This document shows, in pieces, positions 37,483 to 45,561 of a stretch of 63,653 nt of DNA. Below the pieces are notes generated by a model. That model made no database searches. It was not told where the DNA came from and saw nothing but the letters and a program-made list of their open reading frames with translations. The number at the start of each line of letters is the position of its first letter. Within the stretch, counting starts at the first letter, position 1. The stretch spans positions 1 to 63,653 of the forward strand of contig NZ_JACJSD010000044.1 in the NCBI RefSeq assembly GCF_014697615.1, written 5' to 3'. This DNA is from Nostoc sp. FACHB-280 (GTDB lineage Bacteria; Cyanobacteriota; Cyanobacteriia; Cyanobacteriales; Nostocaceae). A program made the position numbers and the translations under genes.

Positions 37483-39150
37483 ATGCCAAGATTAGATTAT
37501 TTTGCACCTGGTGTCTACGTTGAAGAAGTAGACCGAGGTAGTCGCCCCATAGAAGGGGTAAGTACGAATATCGCCGGCTTTATCGGTTTTACCGAAGATG
37601 TCAGAGGCGATGCGGAATTGTTTAAACCGATGCTGGTGACATCGTGGAACGAATATTTAGAATACTTTGCTAAACAAGGTTCTGATGGTTACACCGATTT
37701 TGATGCTTATTTACCTTTTGCAGTAAATGGTTGGTTTCTCAATGGCGGTGGACGTTGTTGGGTAGCGAGTATTGGTACGAAACTTCCTGGTTCTCAGCCA
37801 CCACCACCAGAAGAAACCGCCTTAAAAATTCGCACCACTGGGAACCGTCCTGCTTTAAGTTTTGCCCTCAAGCCAGCTGAAGATGATGATGATGGTGCAG
37901 AAGGTAGAATTAACGTTTCTGTAACTGAAAGTGAACCGCGTCCGCCAGAAAGCCCAGAAGCAGAACCACCCGCAAATAGTGGTGAATTTTTCAAAGTCAT
38001 AATTAGCCGCAATGGTGAAATTCTGGAAGAATACGACCACTTATCTATGAACCCACAAATTGATGCGGCTGTGGGTAGTTATGCGGTGACAGCGTTGCAA
38101 GACTCGCAATTTGTCACAGTTGCAGACTTGGAAACACCAGGACAACCCCTGTCTCGTCGTCCTGCTAACGGTAATTACGAAGTCAGTCCGCCGCCAGTAG
38201 TTTCCACCCCTGACCGTTTCCCCAGAGATGTGCAAGGTGTCAGAGACGATCGCACCGGGATGCAAGGTATCTTTGAAATTGATGAAGTTACCATGATTGC
38301 TTTCCCTGACTTGATGCGGGCTTATCAAAACGGCATCTTGGATTTGGATCAAGTCCACGGCATCATGGAAGCGATGGTGAGTCTGTGTGAAAATACTGCC
38401 CCTAACCGGATGGTAGTATTAGACCCGCCCCCATGTAAAGGTGGTGGTGCGGCTGTGCCTCCCACCCAGGTGAAGCCCCAGCATATGGCTCAGTGGTTGA
38501 GTGCATTTAATAGGCGATCGCAATTTGCCGCCCTCTACTATCCTTGGATTAAAGTCCCCAACCCCCGCAACGGTGGCAGACCCATTTTAATTCCTCCCGC
38601 CGGTCACATGCTGGGCGTTTGGTGTCGCACTGATGAAACTCGCGGTGTCTACAAAGCACCCGCCAACGATACACCCAGAGGAGTCATTGGATTAGCCTAC
38701 GAAACCAACCTGCGCGAACAAGAATTACTCAACCCCCTGGGTATTAACTGTATCCGTACTTTCCCCAACCGTGGTATCCGCATTTGGGGCGCTCGCACAT
38801 TGGTAGAACCAGATAACGTCCAGTGGCGTTATATCAGCGTCCGTCGCTTGATGAGCTATATCGAGAAATCCGTAGAACTCGGTACTCAATGGGTAGTCTT
38901 TGAACCCAACGACCAAGATTTATGGGCGCGTGTGACTCGTACCGTCAGTAACTTCCTAGAAAGACTCTGGCGGGAAGGTGCTTTATTTGGCGCTTCGGCG
39001 GCGGAAGCCTTTTATGTCAAATGCGACTCCAGCATCAATACCCACGAAACCATGATGTTGGGGCGGTTGTATATCGAAGTTGGTGTTTGTCCTGTACGTC
39101 CGGCGGAATTTGTCATCTTCCGCTTTAGTCAATGGTCTCCTAACCAATAA
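37483..39150 (+). CDS. contractile tail sheath protein (eCIS/phage type)
   Basis: This 555-residue sheath protein opens with YFAPGVYVEEVDRGSRPIEG, the conserved N-terminal arm that interlocks sheath subunits. The C-terminal core has RGVIGLAYETNLREQEL, NPLGINCIRTFPNRGIRIWGARTL and WRYISVRRLMSYIEKSVE. The final FYVKCDSSINT and EVGVCPVRPAEFVIFRFSQW strands form the sheath handshake. An acidic and Pro-rich insertion (about 128-170) interrupts the middle domain. In PVC/Afp-like systems six subunits per layer contract to drive the inner tube. Tube genes follow directly. Length is in the usual range. Confidence 0.92.
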   Translation: MPRLDYFAPGVYVEEVDRGSRPIEGVSTNIAGFIGFTEDVRGDAELFKPMLVTSWNEYLEYFAKQGSDGYTDFDAYLPFAVNGWFLNGGGRCWVASIGTKLPGSQPPPPEETALKIRTTGNRPALSFALKPAEDDDDGAEGRINVSVTESEPRPPESPEAEPPANSGEFFKVIISRNGEILEEYDHLSMNPQIDAAVGSYAVTALQDSQFVTVADLETPGQPLSRRPANGNYEVSPPPVVSTPDRFPRDVQGVRDDRTGMQGIFEIDEVTMIAFPDLMRAYQNGILDLDQVHGIMEAMVSLCENTAPNRMVVLDPPPCKGGGAAVPPTQVKPQHMAQWLSAFNRRSQFAALYYPWIKVPNPRNGGRPILIPPAGHMLGVWCRTDETRGVYKAPANDTPRGVIGLAYETNLREQELLNPLGINCIRTFPNRGIRIWGARTLVEPDNVQWRYISVRRLMSYIEKSVELGTQWVVFEPNDQDLWARVTRTVSNFLERLWREGALFGASAAEAFYVKCDSSINTHETMMLGRLYIEVGVCPVRPAEFVIFRFSQWSPNQ

Positions 39151-39237
39151 AAGTAGGTGCAGAGGTGTAAGGGAAACCATACTCCCCTACACCCTCACAC
39201 CCTTATACCCTCTATTGCAAACTAAGGAACTACAAAG

Positions 39238-39723
39238 ATGCCTGAATTAAAACCAATTGCTGCTAGTAACTTTTACTTTGAAATTGATGGCATGACCGAT
39301 ATGGCTTTTAGCAAAATTGGCGGTGTCAAATTTGAAGCTAAAGTCAAAGGTCAAGATAAACCTTTAATGTCTACAAAAGGCGGTGTTACTGTCAGACAAA
39401 TTAACTCTGCTGGATTTGAAGGACTATTTACAATTGACGTTTCTACCCTCATGAGTGGAGATAGTGATAGCACCAGCAAAAAAATGTATGAGTGGTTCAA
39501 AAAATGTATGCCCAAAACTGAAAAAGGCGAAGGCAAATGGGCAGACAGTAAAAAAACAGGCTCAATAGTTGCCTACGATACTGATGGTAATGAAGTAATG
39601 CGTTGGGAATTAAAAGAAGCTTGGCCTTCGCAATACAAAATCGGAGATTTAGATGTGAATGGCAACGATTATATTGAAGAAACTTACACCTTAACTTGTG
39701 AAAATATGAATCGCAAAAAATAG
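39238..39723 (+). CDS. contractile injection system tube protein 1 (gp19-like)
   Basis: This 161-residue tail-tube protein follows the T4 gp19/Afp1 pattern: ASNFYFEIDGMTDMAFSKIGG, WFKKCMP, SGSIVAYDTDG-like GSIVAYDTDG, and WELKEAWPSQYKIGDLDV ending in EETYTLTCENMNR. Tube proteins stack as hexamer rings inside the sheath. The gene starts 88 bp after the sheath stop. That gap contains CCTACACCCTCACACC repeats and ends with a CTAAGGAAC ribosome site. It is one of three tube paralogues here. Confidence 0.9.
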   Translation: MPELKPIAASNFYFEIDGMTDMAFSKIGGVKFEAKVKGQDKPLMSTKGGVTVRQINSAGFEGLFTIDVSTLMSGDSDSTSKKMYEWFKKCMPKTEKGEGKWADSKKTGSIVAYDTDGNEVMRWELKEAWPSQYKIGDLDVNGNDYIEETYTLTCENMNRKK

Positions 39724-39778
39724 ATTTTGCCTAATTTTTAGTTAATTAATTATTACCAATTTATCTGGAGGTTGATTT

Positions 39779-40243
39779 ATGCCAGAGTATATCTCTAATG
39801 CCAAGTTTTACTGGGAAGCTGACGGACTGACGGAAATTTTGATTCAGAAAATCAGTGGTATGCAAATGAAAATGATAGTTGCAGGTGGAGATGCACCTAT
39901 TGGTGTCACTAAGGATGGTAAAACTCAAACCCAAGCTACTATCGGTGGTGTAGAATGCTCAGAAATCACCATTGAGTGTGTAGCAACTGCTGATTCTAAA
40001 CAACTGCTTGATTGGTATAACAAATGCCATGCTGAAGCTCTTTCAGGTGGTAAATCAGAAGGACGCAAGAGCCGGAAATTAGGTAAACTTTCTATCTACG
40101 ATGGCGAGCAAGAAAAAATTCAATACGAATTTACAGATGTCTTTCCTACCAGCTACGGAACAGGCGATTTTACAGCAGGTAGTGGTGATTTATTAACCGA
40201 AACAGTCACCGTTGGTTTTACTTATTTTGAAAGGAAGAAGTAA
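39779..40243 (+). CDS. contractile injection system tube protein 2 (gp19-like)
   Basis: This 154-residue paralogue of the preceding tube protein has SNAKFYWEADGLTEILIQKISG, LLDWYNKCHAEAL, GKLSIYDGEQEKIQYEF and FPTSYGTGDFTAGSG, with the VTVGFTYFERKK end strand. In eCIS particles, divergent tube copies make the first rings next to the spike or the bulk of the tube. The sequence alone does not say which role this one has. A strong TGGAGG ribosome site precedes ATG 39779. Confidence 0.88.
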   Translation: MPEYISNAKFYWEADGLTEILIQKISGMQMKMIVAGGDAPIGVTKDGKTQTQATIGGVECSEITIECVATADSKQLLDWYNKCHAEALSGGKSEGRKSRKLGKLSIYDGEQEKIQYEFTDVFPTSYGTGDFTAGSGDLLTETVTVGFTYFERKK

Positions 40244-40400
40244 GTAGAAGGCAGGAGGCACTCCGGCAAAGCCGGAGAAGTCAAAAGTAAAAAACCAAAA
40301 GTCAAAAGTATTCTTCATTTTTGCCTTTTGACTTTTGCCTTTTTACTTACCGCTACGCGGTTGAAGCAGGAGGCAGGTAAAAATAACGTTATTTTAAATT
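40232..40400. repeat. cluster of dispersed repeats between tube genes 2 and 3
   Basis: AGGCAGG heptamers, a CTCCGGCAAAGCCGGAG palindrome and a hairpin of AAAAGTCAAAAGT/ACTTTTGACTTTT type fill the gap. A spurious upstream ATG at 40328 falls in this repeat, which is why the later start of tube 3 is preferred. Confidence 0.65.
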
Positions 40401-40465
40401 TATATCCGCGTCTTCTTCTTACCCTCATCTACTTCAATATCAAGTCTTTTAAAAACCTAAATTTT

Positions 40466-40957
40466 ATGGCTGACTTTCCCGAAATTTTGACGAATAGCCG
40501 ATTTTATCTGGAATTAAAGCTTACTGGTAGCCAAGAACCTGTAGATGGCTATTTTATGGAATGCCAAGGTTTTCAAACTACACAAAAAGTAATAGAAATT
40601 TCCGAAGTTACTCCCCAAACTTGGGGTAAAAGTGGTAATACAAGTGGTAGAATTATCACTACAAAAATCCCTGGTAATATATCTTATTCTAATATTGTGT
40701 TACGGCGTGGTTTAACTATTTCTATGACTATGTGGAATTGGTTAGCGGCTGTACAAGAAAGTAAATGGGGTGACGAAAGACGTGATGGTTCTTTGGTCAT
40801 TTATAATCAAGCTGCGGAAGAAAAATTTAGATTAGAATTTAAAAATGCTTGGCCTGCTAATTATAAAATTAATGATGTGAGTGCCTCTGGTAGTGAACAT
40901 GAAATTGAAGAAATAGAAGTAGTAGTAGAAGAATTAAAACGAGTAAAAGTAGCATAG
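40466..40957 (+). CDS. contractile injection system tube-like protein 3 (gp19-like)
   Basis: From ATG 40466 (MADFPEILTNSRFYLELKL) the product is 163 residues and matches tube-family length. An ATG at 40328 would add 46 residues derived from dispersed repeats. Motifs are GYFMECQGFQTTQKVIE, ITMTMWNWLAAVQ-like TISMTMWNWLAAVQ, GSLVIYNQAAEEKFRLEF and NAWPANYKINDVSASGS. This subtype, with NWL in place of WYNKC, resembles the tube-initiator or Afp5-like member of other loci. It ends two bases before the ATG of the next gene, indicating tight coupling. Confidence 0.85.
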   Translation: MADFPEILTNSRFYLELKLTGSQEPVDGYFMECQGFQTTQKVIEISEVTPQTWGKSGNTSGRIITTKIPGNISYSNIVLRRGLTISMTMWNWLAAVQESKWGDERRDGSLVIYNQAAEEKFRLEFKNAWPANYKINDVSASGSEHEIEEIEVVVEELKRVKVA

Positions 40958-40958
40958 A

Positions 40959-41267
40959 ATGTTGCAAACTGAATTTGAATTTACTTTACCGAAAGGGTAT
41001 CTTGATGCAGATGGTAATTTACACCGTAAAGGTGTGATGCGTTTATCCAGAGCGATGGATGAAATTATTCCTTTACGTGACCCCCGTGTAAAATCAAATC
41101 CAGCTTATGCAACAGTCATTATTTTATCTCGCGTCATTACTAAATTAGGTGCTTTAGATGAAGTGACACCTGCGGTTGTGGAAGATTTTTTTGCCTGTGA
41201 TTTAAGCTATTTACAAAATTTTTATCGTCAAATTAATGAATTAGAAGAAGTGGGGAGTGGTGAGTAG
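40959..41267 (+). CDS. phage tail assembly-like protein of the injection system, copy 1
   Basis: This 102-residue protein starts QTEFEFTLPKGYLDADGNLHRKGVMRLSRA and continues with a helical VIILSRVITKLGALDEVTP segment. It is of the tail-assembly or tail-completion type commonly found after tube genes in cyanobacterial CIS loci. Its C-terminus ends in a short acidic tail. The next gene is a clear paralogue. In phages, similar small proteins act as tail assembly chaperones; that role here is inference. Confidence 0.75.
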   Translation: MLQTEFEFTLPKGYLDADGNLHRKGVMRLSRAMDEIIPLRDPRVKSNPAYATVIILSRVITKLGALDEVTPAVVEDFFACDLSYLQNFYRQINELEEVGSGE

Positions 41268-41308
41268 GGAGTAGAAGAAAATCACAAATGACAAATAACA
41301 AGTGACTA

Positions 41309-41680
41309 ATGACAAACATTTATACAGAATTTAACTTTACCCTTCCTAGAGGTTTATTAGATGCTGAGGGGAATTTACATCGCCAAGGTGTGATGCGGTT
41401 GGCGACAGCAAAGGATGAAATAATTGTCCACAAAAATCGGGCTGCTCAGGAAAATACAATTTATGCTGCAATTGTTATGCTCTCACAAGTAATTACTCGT
41501 TTGGGCGATTTAACAGAAGTTACTCCGAGTTTACTGGAAAATCTTTTTTCTAAAGATTTGGCATATTTGCGAGAGTTTTACAATCGAATTAATCAGCAAG
41601 GTGATGCAGAAATTCCTGTCCACTGTCCCCAATGTCAGACTAAGTTTCAAGTGGAGTTGGCTTTAGCGGGGGAATCATAG
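41309..41680 (+). CDS. phage tail assembly-like protein, copy 2 with Zn-ribbon-like tail
   Basis: This 123-residue paralogue of the preceding gene has TEFNFTLPRGLLDAEGNLHRQGVMRL, AAIVMLSQVITRLGDLTEV and LREFYNRINQ. It differs by an extra C-terminal HCPQCQTKFQVE segment, half of a zinc-ribbon-like motif (one CxxC pair), which might bind metal as a dimer. The start ATG lies inside a heptameric AATGACA repeat, so the leader has been remodelled. Its stop overlaps the reading frame of a following microgene. Confidence 0.72.
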   Translation: MTNIYTEFNFTLPRGLLDAEGNLHRQGVMRLATAKDEIIVHKNRAAQENTIYAAIVMLSQVITRLGDLTEVTPSLLENLFSKDLAYLREFYNRINQQGDAEIPVHCPQCQTKFQVELALAGES

Positions 41681-41823
41681 GCTACCCCTCAGATTTACTA
41701 CACGAGGAGGTAGCCTGTATTGCGTTTCATTTCCATTGGAGTTTAGCAGATATTCTCACTTTAGAACATTCTGAGCGTCAACGCTGGGTGAATGAAATCG
41801 GTAAAATAGTGCAGCCAGAATAA
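41674..41823 (+). CDS. DUF6760-like injection system microgene without standard start
   Basis: A frame ending TAA at 41821-41823 encodes GYPSDLLHEEVACIAFHFHW, then SLADILTLEHSERQRWVNEI. I recognise this as the small DUF6760-type protein that follows tail assembly genes in cyanobacterial CIS loci. Family members begin with Met just before the GYPSD-like segment, but here that position reads ATC ATA. The frame has no ATG, GTG or TTG after a TAA at 41641-41643. It overlaps the preceding gene in another frame. Either a rare ATC/ATA start is used, translation is coupled, or a point change has inactivated the start. The coding part itself is undamaged. Confidence 0.6.
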   Translation: MIGYPSDLLHEEVACIAFHFHWSLADILTLEHSERQRWVNEIGKIVQPE

Positions 41824-41836
41824 CTGAGAAAGTTTA

Positions 41837-41966
41837 TATCATACAAGCAAATTTTTGGGTACATACTTTAGGAAGATGCCCCAATATTTAACTCAGTCTA
41901 AATTTATTTTGGTGTGTCAAATAACTGCTTTCTACAGAGGTTTAGCCTTGAGCTAAACCTTTTTTA
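41837..41966 (+). ncRNA. putative small RNA unit 1 of a four-unit tandem array
   Basis: The unit has a TATCAT box (41837-41842), a conserved GTACATACTTTAGGAAGATG core starting at 41859, an AAATTTA-containing middle, and a Rho-independent terminator AGGTTTAG/CTAAACCT with a seven-base loop and T-run (to 41966). The same order and spacing recur at 42177, 42430 and 42638. It would give an RNA of roughly 110-120 nt. No open frame is conserved, so a non-coding RNA is the best reading. Confidence 0.5.
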
Positions 41967-42176
41967 TAATTGATATTTTTTAAAAACTAACTGCTACAAA
42001 ATATTAGGTTATTTCAGAATAAATATTACCATAAATATCCGAAGAAGCTAAATTTTTTCTATCCTGAGACAGATAGGTGAAATAAATTATGCTCAAAATT
42101 AATAGAGCAATTATCAATCATTGATAAACATCTCTCTTCCTTGTCTATTATGTCCTCCTTGTCTTCGTAGTTCACA

Positions 42177-42302
42177 TATCATAGTTTCTAATTTTTGTAC
42201 ACAACTAGAAGGAAGATGAACTGCATCTACTAAAGAGATAAATTATCTAGGTATGGTAAACACCTGGTATATATGGGCTTGGTTAATGTCCAAGCCTTTT
42301 TC
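42177..42302 (+). ncRNA. putative small RNA unit 2 of a four-unit tandem array
   Basis: TATCAT lies at 42177-42182, with a core GTACACAACTAGAAGGAAG and ATGAA from 42197. AGATAAATTA comes mid-way, and a terminator GGCTTGG/CCAAGCC (42276-42296) with TTTTT closes it. The unit is 126 nt from the box to the T-run. It shares most with unit 4 (GGTATAYA near the terminator and the same terminator stem). Confidence 0.5.
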
Positions 42303-42429
42303 ATATTTTTGAGACAAATAAATTTCTCTTCAAATTAGTAATTATTAAAATATTTACTGGATTTATATTATGTATTATGTCCGCATTTTATGTGTTATTT
42401 GAATATGGCTTATTTTAGCTATAATCTCA

Positions 42430-42559
42430 TATCAATTTGTCTGTTGTTTAGGTACATCCTCAAGATAGATGAAGTGTCAAGAGGAAAGTAATAAATTAAT
42501 TTAGTACGTTGTTAAGCACAGCAATTTTTAAGGTTTGGCTCTTGACCAAACCTTTTTTG
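42430..42559 (+). ncRNA. putative small RNA unit 3 of a four-unit tandem array
   Basis: TATCAA lies at 42430-42435 and the core GTACATCCTCAAGATAGATG starts at 42452. AATAAATTAATTTAGTA comes mid-way, and the terminator AGGTTTGG/CCAAACCT (42531-42553) ends in TTTTTT. The unit is 130 nt. Its stem differs from units 2 and 4 by changes on both arms that keep pairing (GGTTTGG/CCAAACC versus GGCTTGG/CCAAGCC), which indicates selection on structure. Confidence 0.5.
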
Positions 42560-42637
42560 TGACTTCATTTTTTGAATAAAATTTTATGGTTATTTATAAA
42601 TAGTTTAAGCATAAAAAATAACTGTTGATTTGGGCAA

Positions 42638-42766
42638 TATCAGTTATTTAATCATTTGTATACATCCTTTAGAGAGATGAACTAACGGATGACCTGAGAT
42701 AAATTAAGCTTGGTGTAGTAAATGCTTGGTATACATAAAGGCTTGGTTCACCCAAGCCTTTTTTTG
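42638..42766 (+). ncRNA. putative small RNA unit 4 of a four-unit tandem array
   Basis: TATCAG lies at 42638-42643 and the core GTATACATCCTTTAGAGAG (then ATGAA) starts at 42658. AGATAAATTAAG and GGTATACATA follow, and the terminator AGGCTTGG/CCAAGCCT (42739-42759) ends in seven T. The unit is 129 nt. It is the last unit; about 790 bp of leader then precede the taxis operon. Confidence 0.5.
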
Positions 42767-43553
42767 TACATTTTTTCAGCATCATATTATTACAAAATCT
42801 TATCGTATTGGTTTGGCGATCGCATATAAGTCAAAAGTGTAAAAACTCTCTACAGCTTGTTTGGGATGTCATCTACTCACCCCCAACCTGAATCTCTCTA
42901 TCAGTTACACCGAAAAAATTTGCTTAAAAATATTGTGTCAGTAACTTTGTCTGGGTTTACCAAAAATTGTTGAAATACTTACATTTTGTCATATAGTACT
43001 ACGTGTCAGGCTAAGAGCCTAGCAAGTAAACTGTTGAAGTTTCATTAAGAAAACCAATATTGGGACTTTCCGTGGGAATTATATGGACAATTGCACTAAC
43101 AAAGACTAGAGGTGATTGCATCCAATGAATTTATGTAAATTCCCGGTAATCTTACTTAACTAAACATTACATTATGTCTGATTTGGGCAAAGCTGATTTT
43201 TTTTAAGTGTAACTACTGAGAAAAATCTAGTTAAATTTTGCTAATTTAGCAGTGTTCTTTAAGATTTGCTTATCTAAAAGTTGATGAAAAGCAAGGGGAT
43301 AGTTTTCATGTTTACTGTTTATAAAGTTAACTCTCCTGACGCTGATCAAGTTCAACGGCAGTAATTAATTTAACTTTTCATTACTCATATAAATAAAGAT
43401 GTAAATGCCAAAAGCCATAGCATCAAGTTACGATACCCCAAATTTAAACTTTAGTATTTGTAGTATTCTTGACACAAACACTGAGTTGTCTGGAGAAGAG
43501 TAACTAAACCACGTACGAATTTATATGACGCGTCTTGAATTTAGCTTAAGTAA
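42767..43553. promoter_or_regulatory. long upstream region of the PatA/Che taxis operon
   Basis: This is 787 bp without a confident gene. It contains a possible tiny ORF (43284-43364) with a GGGGA ribosome-like site and one GGCGATCGC site near 42816. The operon promoter should lie here. I could not place a specific sigma-factor motif. Confidence 0.4.
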
Positions 43554-44606
43554 ATGCAAAATCTAACTCCTATGAGTAGTCATCGGTTAATCCAAAAACT
43601 ACATCCATTATCTTTATTAGCACAGCTAACTAGTCGGCGTGCGACGGGTTGCTTACGTGTATTTACGGGTTCAACCTCATGGTCAATTCATCTTGAAGAA
43701 GGTAAACTTACTTATGCTTCTTCATCTGATAAGGTGTTTGAGAGGCTTGATAATCAGTTACGGCGCTTGAGTTTAAATATTCCCGCTCTCAACAGTGCGA
43801 CTCGTGTACAAATGCGACTGATGTTTGAACCAGCCAACGAAAGTCTGTCAATTCCATATCCAGATTACCAAGCTATTTGTTGGTTAGTAGAACAGCGTTA
43901 CATTAGTTCCATGCAAGCAGCTACTTTAGTAGACGAATTAGCTAAAGAGGTGCTGGAATCATTTTTAATTTTAAAAGAAGGAACCTACGAATTTTATCCT
44001 GATAGTTCATGGAATGAACTACCGAAATTCTGCCAGTTAGATTTGCGTTTACTAGTGGAATATTGTCAAAGACAATTACGACATCGTTACCATGTGCAGC
44101 AACCAACCAATGCTGCTAAAGGTTCACCAGTTTTACCAGCAATCAATTCACTATCGCATAACAAGACATTAACAAAAAATAACAATATTGACTCTGGTGA
44201 AAATAGCAATCAGAAACATATCAAGTCACGGGAAAGAAGTAGTTTATATACAGTAGCCTGCATTGATGATAGTCAAACTGTGTTAAATTCGATCAAATTA
44301 TTTTTAGATGAAAATACCTTTTTGGTAGTGACAATTAATGATCCTGTTAAGGCATTAATGCAGATTCTCCGCAGTAAGCCTGACTTGATTTTGTTAGATG
44401 TCGAAATGCCCAACTTAGATGGATATGAACTTTGTTCATTATTACGTAGGCATTCAGCATTTAAAAATATACCTATCATTATGGTGACGGGAAGGACAGG
44501 ATTTATTGATAGAGCGAAAGCTAAAATGGTCAGATCATCGGGATATTTGACTAAGCCTTTTACTCAATCAGAATTACTGAAAATTGTGTTTAAACATATT
44601 AAATAA
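43554..44606 (+). CDS. hmpA: PatA-type response regulator (DUF4388 + receiver)
   Basis: This 350-residue protein is first in the taxis operon. The N-terminal DUF4388/PATAN domain (about 15-190) has LLAQLTSRRATGCLRVFTG and WSIHLEEGKLTYASS. A polar linker leads to a C-terminal receiver with IDDSQTVLNSIK, Asp282 in LILLDVEMPNLDGYELC and Lys in GYLTKPFTQ. Anabaena PatA, N. punctiforme HmpA and Synechocystis PilG have this layout; they act as the CheY-like output of type IV pilus taxis systems. I use the hmp symbol by operon order only. An internal ATG at residue 7 is an alternative start. Confidence 0.75.
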   Translation: MQNLTPMSSHRLIQKLHPLSLLAQLTSRRATGCLRVFTGSTSWSIHLEEGKLTYASSSDKVFERLDNQLRRLSLNIPALNSATRVQMRLMFEPANESLSIPYPDYQAICWLVEQRYISSMQAATLVDELAKEVLESFLILKEGTYEFYPDSSWNELPKFCQLDLRLLVEYCQRQLRHRYHVQQPTNAAKGSPVLPAINSLSHNKTLTKNNNIDSGENSNQKHIKSRERSSLYTVACIDDSQTVLNSIKLFLDENTFLVVTINDPVKALMQILRSKPDLILLDVEMPNLDGYELCSLLRRHSAFKNIPIIMVTGRTGFIDRAKAKMVRSSGYLTKPFTQSELLKIVFKHIK

Positions 44607-44638
44607 TACTGTCTTTCCGACAATAAGGAGAATGAGGA

Positions 44639-45016
44639 GTGAGTTTGACTTTGGTTGGCACAATTTTAATTGTTGAAGATTCGCCCAGCGAACTAGAATT
44701 GATGAGCCATTATCTCAAAGAAAGTGGCTATAACGTGATCAAAGCCAGTGGTGCAAAAGAAGCTTTAGAGCAAGCTATTGCACAAACACCAGATGTAATT
44801 GTAACTGATGTTGTTATGCCAGGAATGAGTGGTTTTGAGTTATGCCGTTCCCTGAAAAAAAATCCAGAAACCCAAAAGTTACCCATAGTTATTTGTAGCT
44901 CAAAAAATCTCGAAATTGATAGATTATGGGCTATGAAACAAGGTGCAGATGTGTATCTGACTAAACCATACACCAGAGAACAGTTATTAAGAGCTATTAA
45001 ATCAGTGGTGCTTTAA
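44639..45016 (+). CDS. hmpB: CheY-like single-domain response regulator
   Basis: This 125-residue receiver has IVEDSPSELELMSHYL, phospho-acceptor Asp57 in VIVTDVVMPGMSGFELC, then CSSK and Lys in DVYLTKPYTREQL. It has no output domain, so it acts by protein contact, as PilH/HmpB do in pilus motility systems. The start is GTG 44639 after AATAAGGAGAATGAGGA, which includes a good ribosome site. It is followed by cheW after only 4 bp. Confidence 0.85.
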   Translation: MSLTLVGTILIVEDSPSELELMSHYLKESGYNVIKASGAKEALEQAIAQTPDVIVTDVVMPGMSGFELCRSLKKNPETQKLPIVICSSKNLEIDRLWAMKQGADVYLTKPYTREQLLRAIKSVVL

Positions 45017-45020
45017 ATCA

Positions 45021-45518
45021 ATGAATCATCCTAACGTCATCCTTGCGGAAAAACCTCTCCAAAATAATCTAGGAGATGGCTATTTAAAGTTTCAGCTAAA
45101 TCAACAAACGGCGGCAATATTAGCAATGAATCACACTCAAGAAGCTGTGATTTTGCCTGTAGAAGCAATAACTCCAATGCCCAATATGCCAGGATGTATT
45201 TTAGGCTTAATGAATTGGCGCAGTCGGATAATTTGGGCAATTGATTTACCCCGAATGCTCAATTTAGAAGCGATAGATACAAGAAGGCAACAGTATAATG
45301 TCATTGTGATTAAGGTAGAATCACTGCTTTTAGGTTTAGTTGTACAAGAAATCAAAGGAACAACTAAAATTTTGGTTGATGAAATTCATTCTCCAATTGG
45401 GCAAGTAGCATCTAGTTTAGTTCCTTATTTGCGTGGATGTGTTGTGCAGCAAGAAGAAATTTTACTGGCATTAGATGCACAAGCAATTGTACAATCTTCT
45501 ATTCTCCGCAGTGATTAA
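45021..45518 (+). CDS. hmpC: CheW-like adaptor protein
   Basis: This 165-residue CheW-domain protein has LPVEAITPMPNMPGCILGLMNWRSRIIWAIDLP and a VVQEIKGTTKILVDEI strand. It couples the MCP to the CheA kinase in signalling arrays. Position between cheY and the MCP gene matches pilGHIJL and hmpABCDE order. The N-terminal 25 residues are extra to the core fold. Confidence 0.85.
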   Translation: MNHPNVILAEKPLQNNLGDGYLKFQLNQQTAAILAMNHTQEAVILPVEAITPMPNMPGCILGLMNWRSRIIWAIDLPRMLNLEAIDTRRQQYNVIVIKVESLLLGLVVQEIKGTTKILVDEIHSPIGQVASSLVPYLRGCVVQQEEILLALDAQAIVQSSILRSD

Positions 45519-45561
45519 GTTATCTGGTAACGGATAGCTTTAAATATTTTTTGATGTACCT

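Noticed and set aside
40328-40465. Upstream 46-codon extension of tube protein 3
   Set aside because: It falls in dispersed repeats and has no family similarity; ATG 40466 gives the standard tube N-terminus.
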